NCBI GenBank assembly: GCA_022360105.1 | Contig: JAKSDL010000536.1 | Span: forward strand, 1-9,425 | From: Pseudomonadota bacterium | GTDB lineage: Bacteria; SAR324; XYD2-FULL-50-16; JAHJRI01 | Length of the DNA stretch: 9,425 nt | Reading direction: 5' to 3' | Part shown: positions 4,816 to 9,425 of the stretch, in pieces | How positions within the stretch are numbered: the stretch's first letter is position 1 | Layout: each line of letters starts with the position of its first letter | The notes under the pieces: generated by a model | Database searches by the model: none | What the model was told of the DNA's origin: nothing | What the model saw: the letters and a program-made list of their open reading frames with translations, nothing else | Position numbers and translations under genes: made by a program

Positions 4816-6347
4816 AGGATTTGAACGCTGCAGCCCTGAAAACTGTCTACAAAGTATCCCAGATTTTGGGACAGGACAGATCTCCCAGGGAAGCCCTGAT
4901 GGATATTTTAGAGGTCCTGGATGATATGCTAGATTATCATCATGGCATGATTAGTTTGTTGGATCCTGAAACCGGTGATCTATTGGTTGAGGCTGCTCTT
5001 GGAATCGAAAGGAAAAAGCTGGATGAAACACGTTACCGCAAAGGGGAAGGTATTATTGGATTGATTCTAAAAACCAGAAAATCCCTGGCAATCAAAGTGA
5101 TAGAGAACGATCCTCGTTTTTTACATCGGATTGATGTCTATGATCCAAGCTCTGCTTTTCTGGGAGTTCCCATTCTGATTCAGGATAGAATACTGGGTGT
5201 ACTGACAGTGACCCTGGAATCGTCTCAAAAATCCAGGTTGGATGACCATGAGAAAATACTGACTCTTTTTGCCAATTTGGCGGGCAGTCTGATTATCCGG
5301 CTGATGAAGGTTGAAAAAGAGAAAAAAGCCATTGTCGATGAAAAACATAGTTTGCAAAGAAAATTGAAGAGTAAGTATCGACCTTCCAATATGGTAGGAA
5401 TCAGCAAAGTTATGCAGGATGTGTTTGAAACTGTGAGTCAGGTGGCAAGATGGAATACGACCGTATTGATCCGAGGAGAATCGGGGACAGGGAAAGAGCT
5501 TATTACCAAGGCGATTCATTATGAAAGCATGCGCAGCAGCGGACCATTTATCAAATTAAACTGTGCAGCATTGCCGGATAATCTTTTGGAAAGCGAACTA
5601 TTTGGACATGAGAAAGGAGCATTTACCGGTGCTGTTAAACAGCGTCCTGGTCGATTTGAACTGGCAGATGGCGGCACCTTGTTTTTAGATGAGATAGGTG
5701 ATACGTCTCTTTCCTTTCAGGCCAAGCTACTCAGGGTGTTGCAGGAGAGTCAGTTTGAAAGACTGGGTGGGGATGAAGTCATTACAGTCGACGTGCGAAT
5801 TATAACCGCTACCAATGTGGATCTGGAACTGGCCGTTGCCGAAGGACGGTTTCGTGAGGATCTGTTTTACCGGTTAAACGTGATGCCGATCTATCTTCCT
5901 CCCTTAAGGGAACGCCGGGAAGATATCCCTTTGCTTGTTGACTTTTTCCTTGAGAATTTAAGCAAAGAGTGCGGGCATCCTCTTTCAACTGACGAGGAAT
6001 TTATGAGTATTGTCTCCCAATGTGCTTTACCTGGTAATGTGAGAGAGTTGGAGAACTGTGTGCATCGAGCGGCGGTAACAAGTCATGACTATGTGCTAAG
6101 AGGTGCCAATCTTCCCTGTACCAAAGGACGATGCTTTAATCACCTGATTACCAGGAAAAAAGAGTCTGCAAATACAATCAGCAATGACGACGATCTTATG
6201 ATGATCGAAAATGAGAGGGAGCGTGTGATTGCGGCCCTGGAACGTTCCGGATGGGTGCAGGCAAAAGCAGCCCGCCTGTTGAACCAGACACCGCGTCAGA
6301 TTGGTTACAGGATAAAAAAGCTTCATATTGAAATGAAATCGTATTAA
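4812..6347 (+). CDS. nifA: NifA, sigma-54-dependent activator of nif genes, with interdomain cysteine motif
   Basis: This protein binds enhancer sites and uses ATP to open sigma-54 promoters of nif genes. Its 511 residues comprise a GAF domain (about 20-165), a charged linker (about 166-190), a AAA+ domain (about 193-420) and a C-terminal helix-turn-helix. The AAA+ domain has Walker A GESGTGKE (222-229), the sigma-54 contact loop GAFTGA (269-274), Walker [11 protein letters not shown] (287-296) and [10 protein letters not shown] (347-356). The C-terminal segment [19 protein letters not shown] and the TPRQIGYRI recognition helix closely resemble Azotobacter NifA. Cysteines 404, 416, 436 and 441 form C-X11-C-X19-C-X4-C, the signature of oxygen-sensitive NifA proteins. 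The start overlaps the nifL stop, with GGAG seven bases upstream, so translation is coupled to nifL. The stop overlaps the convergent nifV stop. Confidence 0.95.
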   Translation: MKDLNAAALKTVYKVSQILGQDRSPREALMDILEVLDDMLDYHHGMISLLDPETGDLLVEAALGIERKKLDETRYRKGEGIIGLILKTRKSLAIKVIENDPRFLHRIDVYDPSSAFLGVPILIQDRILGVLTVTLESSQKSRLDDHEKILTLFANLAGSLIIRLMKVEKEKKAIVDEKHSLQRKLKSKYRPSNMVGISKVMQDVFETVSQVARWNTTVLIRGESGTGKELITKAIHYESMRSSGPFIKLNCAALPDNLLESELFGHEKGAFTGAVKQRPGRFELADGGTLFLDEIGDTSLSFQAKLLRVLQESQFERLGGDEVITVDVRIITATNVDLELAVAEGRFREDLFYRLNVMPIYLPPLRERREDIPLLVDFFLENLSKECGHPLSTDEEFMSIVSQCALPGNVRELENCVHRAAVTSHDYVLRGANLPCTKGRCFNHLITRKKESANTISNDDDLMMIENERERVIAALERSGWVQAKAARLLNQTPRQIGYRIKKLHIEMKSY

Positions 6348-7450
6348 TGTGGCGCCAGTATTCCCAAGATCTGCTCATCAGAGATGCCACCTTTTTGAAT
6401 CGCCGCGATTTTACGAATCTTCGGCACAGCCCAACGCATGGACTCGGAATCGGAGCAACATCTTAGCTCTTCAATTTTCTGCAGGACTGCTTTTGGGCCC
6501 GAATGTTTTCCAATGACGAATTTACGAATCCCTCCGACTAGCTTGGGGTTGTAGGGTTCATAAGTAACCGGATTTTTAGTCATTCCATCAATGTGAATTC
6601 CCGATTCGTGAGCAAAGATGTCATCACCAACAACGCTTTTCCCCCGGGAAATGGGTCGTCTGGCCGCTGCCGATACGGTCTTGGCCAGGGTTTTCATGAA
6701 TTCCGGCTTGACGCCTGCGTCTGTCCCCATGTTGACTCTTAACGCCATGGCTATTTCCTCAAGCGGTGTGTTTCCAGCCCTTTCGCCCAGTCCCATGACC
6801 GTTGTGTCTATCGCTTCGGCACCGGCTTTAACTGCTGCCAGGGCGTTGGCTGTGGCCATACCCAGGTCGTTGTGACCATGAAACTCCAAATCGAGATCCA
6901 GTACATTTAACCTGTCAATCAAATCCAGAACGGAAAACGGATCAGCGATACCCACGGTATCACATAATCTCAACCGACAAGCCCCTGCTTCGTGCGCAAG
7001 TAAAGCATAGTCCAGCAAGAAATGTTTATCTGCACGAGTTGCGTCCTCTGCGCCGATTGAAAATGTGACTTTCTCTTTTTGAATGATTGAGCTGATTGCT
7101 GCCAATTTCTCCAGGACCCACTGCTTGGTTTTACCCAGCTTATCCTCAATCATCAGATCAGACACGGGAAGGGAGATATGTATAATATCCGCCCCTGTCT
7201 CCAGAGAACATTCAATATCTTTCATTACAGCCCTGTTCCAGGTGATGATGTCCGCGTTTAGATTGAGTTTTAGGATTTCTTTGATAGCTTCCTGCTCACA
7301 TTTTCCGTTAACCGGGGTTCCGGCTTCAATTGCATGGACTCCGGCTTTATCCAACAGTAAGGCTATTTTGATTTTTTCTTTTAGAGAAAATAAAACGCCA
7401 GGAGTCTGTTCTCCGTCTCTCAGGGTCGTATCTATGATTGTTGGTTTCAT
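6344..7450 (-). CDS. nifV: Homocitrate synthase NifV
   Basis: The enzyme condenses acetyl-CoA with 2-oxoglutarate to give homocitrate, the organic ligand of the FeMo-cofactor. In 368 residues it shows the DRE-TIM family signature DTTLRDGEQ (7-15), the metal-binding HGHND (191-195), GLGERAGN (220-227), HESGIH (281-286) and FVIGKHSG (311-318). The length suits NifV and is too short for 2-isopropylmalate synthase, which carries an extra regulatory domain; lysine-pathway homocitrate synthase is the other relative. The nif setting supports NifV. Its stop shares bases with the nifA stop on the opposite strand. There is no clear Shine-Dalgarno sequence before the ATG and no convincing promoter in the 210 bases between it and nifB, so it is probably expressed as a nifB-nifV transcript. 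Confidence 0.93.
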   Translation of the reverse strand: MKPTIIDTTLRDGEQTPGVLFSLKEKIKIALLLDKAGVHAIEAGTPVNGKCEQEAIKEILKLNLNADIITWNRAVMKDIECSLETGADIIHISLPVSDLMIEDKLGKTKQWVLEKLAAISSIIQKEKVTFSIGAEDATRADKHFLLDYALLAHEAGACRLRLCDTVGIADPFSVLDLIDRLNVLDLDLEFHGHNDLGMATANALAAVKAGAEAIDTTVMGLGERAGNTPLEEIAMALRVNMGTDAGVKPEFMKTLAKTVSAAARRPISRGKSVVGDDIFAHESGIHIDGMTKNPVTYEPYNPKLVGGIRKFVIGKHSGPKAVLQKIEELRCCSDSESMRWAVPKIRKIAAIQKGGISDEQILGILAPH

Positions 7451-7627
7451 GGTGTGTTTTATTTAATTTGGCAATTGGTTATAACAGTCAGTTCTAGCCA
7501 TTTATTCGTGCTCGTGAACGCGCGCGTGATTGTATTTGTGGGAGAAATTGCAGATTTATATTGATATATCACCTCGTAAATTCTACTGAGTGTATCAAGC
7601 TGTTAAAACGCGTCGCAATGCAAATTA

Positions 7628-7651
7628 GTGGATCCGTTTCGCTTGATCCAC
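7628..7651 (-). terminator. Hairpin just after nifB (weak terminator or mRNA-stabilising stem)
   Basis: On the minus strand, nine bases after the nifB stop, GTGGATC and GATCCAC form a perfect 7-base stem around a 10-base loop. No run of T follows, so it is unlikely to stop all transcription and may allow read-through to nifV or protect the nifB mRNA end. The rest of the 7451-7660 spacer is non-coding; it contains a TGATATATCA palindrome (7562-7571) and no promoter I can support. Confidence 0.4.
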
Positions 7652-7660
7652 CAAAGTTTG

Positions 7661-9028
7661 TTAACTCAATGCTCCCCTGACTAACTTTTCATTTTCCAAA
7701 TTCTTGGTATCCACTCTATTATTTGCAAGGCGATGCGCGGCCGTCTTAACAGCCCCATCAACAGGCAATCCGGAAAGATCAGCAATTGGAATGATCTTGT
7801 TGCGCTCAAGCTCCTGATAAAGCCGATAACCGATTTTGGTGCTCAACACGGCATCACATCCTTTAAGGCCTTCAATCAATTCCTCGTTGGTCAGGTTTCT
7901 GTTAAACCGTCTGATGTTCAGTAACACCGCCCGATCGTCGATGACTTCATAAATATGTGTTTCTTTTGCCTGTTTGATTGGCAAATCAACAATGCCTGAA
8001 CCGGTTGTGCAAACAGCAATTTTGCCTTGGCTCTTGGCAGTGCTGTCAGCATTCTCCTCCAGCAGGGATTTCATTTCCTGGTGGTGCATAAGATTTAAGG
8101 AAAGATTGCGCCAGTCGCTTCTTGCCTTAAATCCGAAATCCCTGCTTATCTGTTTCTCTCCTTTCAACCGATCGTCGTCGTTCAGCTTGCCTGCTGCATC
8201 TGCCCTGCACTGCCTGCAATGAGCCATCTGCTTCATGTTGCTGCATGATTTTCTAACCTCTTCCAGCTGGTTCGGCGTTGGTTCAACCTGTCCATCTTGA
8301 GAGAAAACAGTCCCGTGTTCGGGTTTGGAGATAAGCGGCAAAATGTTGTGAATTGCTGCACCCATCAGCTTCAGGCGTTTGGAAATACTTTTCAGTTCTT
8401 TGTCATTTATTCCGGGAATCAGAAGTGAGTTAATTTTAACGATAATCCCGGCGTTGATCAGCAGCTTGATGCCTCGTTGCTGAAGGTCCAGAAATTCTGC
8501 CATTGAATCTGGATTGCCGACCCTGGTGTTTTCTAATCGAACCCATTGGTAGATTTTAGCTGCTGTTTCCGGATTGAACGTGTTCACAGTGACGGTCACA
8601 TGATCGATGCCCAATTCGACAATTTGATTAATGTTTTCAAGTAGCTTTAATCCGTTGGTGGACAGACATAGCTTTAGATCCGGTAATTTTTCCTTAATCA
8701 AACGAAAGGTTTCAAATGTTTTTTCCGGATTGGCGAGGGGATCTCCCGGTCCTGCAATACCTATCACTGCTAATTCTTTATGCTCACGGGCATATGAAAG
8801 TGCTGTCTGAAGAGCTTCTTCAGGTTTCAGTAATTTGCTGGTAACGCCCGGTCTGCTCTCATTTGTGCAATCGTATTTACGATTACAATAGTTGCATTGA
8901 ATATTACATTTTGCTGCCACCGGGAGGTGAATCCTGGAGAAATATTGCTGAGCTTTCTCTGAAAAGCAAGGGTGATTGTCCAACGAACTTTTATCGAAAT
9001 GTCTACTGTAAGTTGAATCGCAAACCAT
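7661..9028 (-). CDS. nifB: NifB, radical SAM FeMo-cofactor precursor synthase with NifX-like C-terminal domain
   Basis: NifB builds NifB-co, the 8Fe-9S-carbide core of nitrogenase cofactors, by S-adenosylmethionine radical chemistry. The 455 residues carry the conserved NHPCFSEKA (18-26), the radical SAM cluster motif CNIQCNYC (C41, C45, C48), NRKYDCTNESRPGV just after, GIAGPGDPLAN (90-100), LSTNG (122-126) and HCRQCRADA (270-278). A NifX/NafY-like domain begins near residue 335 (GKIAVCTTGSG) and runs to about 432. This two-domain form is typical of proteobacterial NifB. The start is well defined: GGAGG lies six bases upstream. A -24/-12 promoter and NifA sites lie further upstream, in the spacer shared with divergent draT. 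nifV follows 210 bases downstream on the same strand. Confidence 0.97.
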   Translation of the reverse strand: MVCDSTYSRHFDKSSLDNHPCFSEKAQQYFSRIHLPVAAKCNIQCNYCNRKYDCTNESRPGVTSKLLKPEEALQTALSYAREHKELAVIGIAGPGDPLANPEKTFETFRLIKEKLPDLKLCLSTNGLKLLENINQIVELGIDHVTVTVNTFNPETAAKIYQWVRLENTRVGNPDSMAEFLDLQQRGIKLLINAGIIVKINSLLIPGINDKELKSISKRLKLMGAAIHNILPLISKPEHGTVFSQDGQVEPTPNQLEEVRKSCSNMKQMAHCRQCRADAAGKLNDDDRLKGEKQISRDFGFKARSDWRNLSLNLMHHQEMKSLLEENADSTAKSQGKIAVCTTGSGIVDLPIKQAKETHIYEVIDDRAVLLNIRRFNRNLTNEELIEGLKGCDAVLSTKIGYRLYQELERNKIIPIADLSGLPVDGAVKTAAHRLANNRVDTKNLENEKLVRGALS

Positions 9029-9087
9029 TTTGTTCCTCCAGGCTTCAAGTTTGGTATATTCCGTTAATCTATTAGGTAGACCTATTC

Positions 9088-9103
9088 AGCAAAGGAAGGA
9101 CCA
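9088..9103 (-). promoter_or_regulatory. Sigma-54 (-24/-12) promoter of nifB
   Basis: The minus strand reads TGGTCCTTCCTTTGCT, which keeps TGG, TTGC and the exact spacing of the TGGCAC-N5-TTGCA consensus (8 of 11 positions). The inferred transcription start is near 9077, about 49 bases before the nifB ATG. Two NifA-type sites lie 100-120 bases upstream of that point, the expected arrangement for a NifA-activated promoter. Confidence 0.75.
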
Positions 9104-9169
9104 GGATGAAATTTGATGATAACATTTTGTTTTTACTGCATTTTTTATTTTTAGAATTTGATGAACCTG

Positions 9170-9185
9170 TGTAACATATCCTACA
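9170..9185. promoter_or_regulatory. NifA upstream activator site 1
   Basis: TGTAACATATCCTACA fits TGT-N10-ACA exactly. Its centre is about 100 bases upstream of the inferred nifB transcription start. An AT-rich stretch (9120-9160) lies between it and the promoter and could bend, with or without IHF. Confidence 0.7.
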
Positions 9186-9188
9186 CAT

Positions 9189-9204
9189 TGTTAGCTTTGC
9201 GACA
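9189..9204. promoter_or_regulatory. NifA upstream activator site 2, touching the draT start codon
   Basis: TGTTAGCTTTGCGACA is a second exact TGT-N10-ACA, centred 19 bases from the first. Its last base is the A of the draT ATG. If bound, it would strengthen nifB activation and could block transcription into draT from an upstream promoter. Confidence 0.55.
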
Positions 9205-9425
9205 TGAACCAGAATCACATCACCAGTCTTAACCTTGTTGGGTGTCCGACATCCTATTTCGCTTCACCGGCTTTTAATCAGAATCCATTACCCATTTCAA
9301 TCAATGGTGTCAGGCAGATGAATCATCAGCTATTCAGTACCATGGATAAATATGATGAAAAGGATGCACCGTTGCTGTTTATGGAGCACATGCGGGTGAT
9401 GTTTGAACTGGATGTGGATGTGGAA
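9204..9425 (+). CDS. draT: DraT, dinitrogenase reductase ADP-ribosyltransferase (N-terminal part, cut by window end)
   Basis: DraT uses NAD+ to ADP-ribosylate an arginine of the nitrogenase Fe protein (NifH), switching nitrogenase off after ammonium or energy shift. Only 74 codons lie in the window and the frame is open to the end; the whole family is about 250-290 residues. The visible part matches the DraT N-terminus as I recall it: LNLVGCPTSYFASPAFNQNP (9-28), SINGVRQMN (32-40) and an acidic helix with FMEHMRVMFELD (59-70). The catalytic region is not visible. An in-frame stop at 9192-9194 rules out a more upstream start. There is no clear Shine-Dalgarno sequence and I cannot support a promoter. 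It is divergent from nifB across 175 bases. The activating partner draG would be expected downstream, outside the window. Confidence 0.8.
   Translation, partial: MNQNHITSLNLVGCPTSYFASPAFNQNPLPISINGVRQMNHQLFSTMDKYDEKDAPLLFMEHMRVMFELDVDVE

Noticed and set aside
7538..7553. Rightward -24/-12 element between nifV and nifB
   Set aside because: TTGCA is present but the -24 GG is out of register, and it would point into the 3' end of nifB.

Overview
This window is a nitrogen-fixation (nif) regulatory and cofactor-assembly neighbourhood from a Gram-negative, proteobacteria-like diazotroph. Genes assigned by sequence motifs are a molybdate ABC transporter (modABC), a NifL-like sensor, a NifA-type sigma-54 activator, homocitrate synthase (nifV), the FeMo-cofactor radical SAM enzyme (nifB), and the first 74 codons of draT, the ADP-ribosyltransferase that switches off dinitrogenase reductase. 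The periplasmic ModA signal peptide, the NifL-NifA pair and the DraT start point to Proteobacteria in the broad sense. Base composition is moderate, and I cannot name a genus or confidently a class.

Layout. Positions 1-410 hold no gene. They contain a long direct repeat (1-110 and 260-369) and GC-rich palindromic REP-like elements. modC, modB and modA (411-2590) run leftward as a tight operon, modA first. The 614-base space 2591-3204 holds a second REP pair, several palindromes, and candidate sigma-54 promoters for modABC (leftward) and nifLA (rightward). nifL and nifA (3205-6347) are translationally coupled through an ATGA overlap. nifV (6344-7450) and nifB (7661-9028) run leftward; nifV meets nifA tail to tail, sharing the bases of their stop codons. 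The 175-base nifB/draT spacer carries a good -24/-12 promoter for nifB and two TGT-N10-ACA NifA sites, the second ending on the A of the draT start codon.

How the genes work together. Molybdate imported by ModABC, homocitrate made by NifV and the NifB-co cluster made by NifB are the three main inputs to FeMo-cofactor. NifL and NifA would set transcription of this set, and DraT would control the Fe protein after translation. Candidate sigma-54 and NifA sites in front of nifB, and weaker ones in front of modABC, suggest one regulon. No structural genes (nifHDK) are in the window.

Most unusual point: the NifA carries the complete Cys-X11-Cys-X19-Cys-X4-Cys motif typical of intrinsically oxygen-sensitive NifA proteins, which usually work without NifL, yet it is coupled to a NifL-like gene. 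That NifL has tyrosine at the position of the usual phospho-accepting histidine. The REP-like elements are also notable: the two types differ by paired, compensating stem changes.
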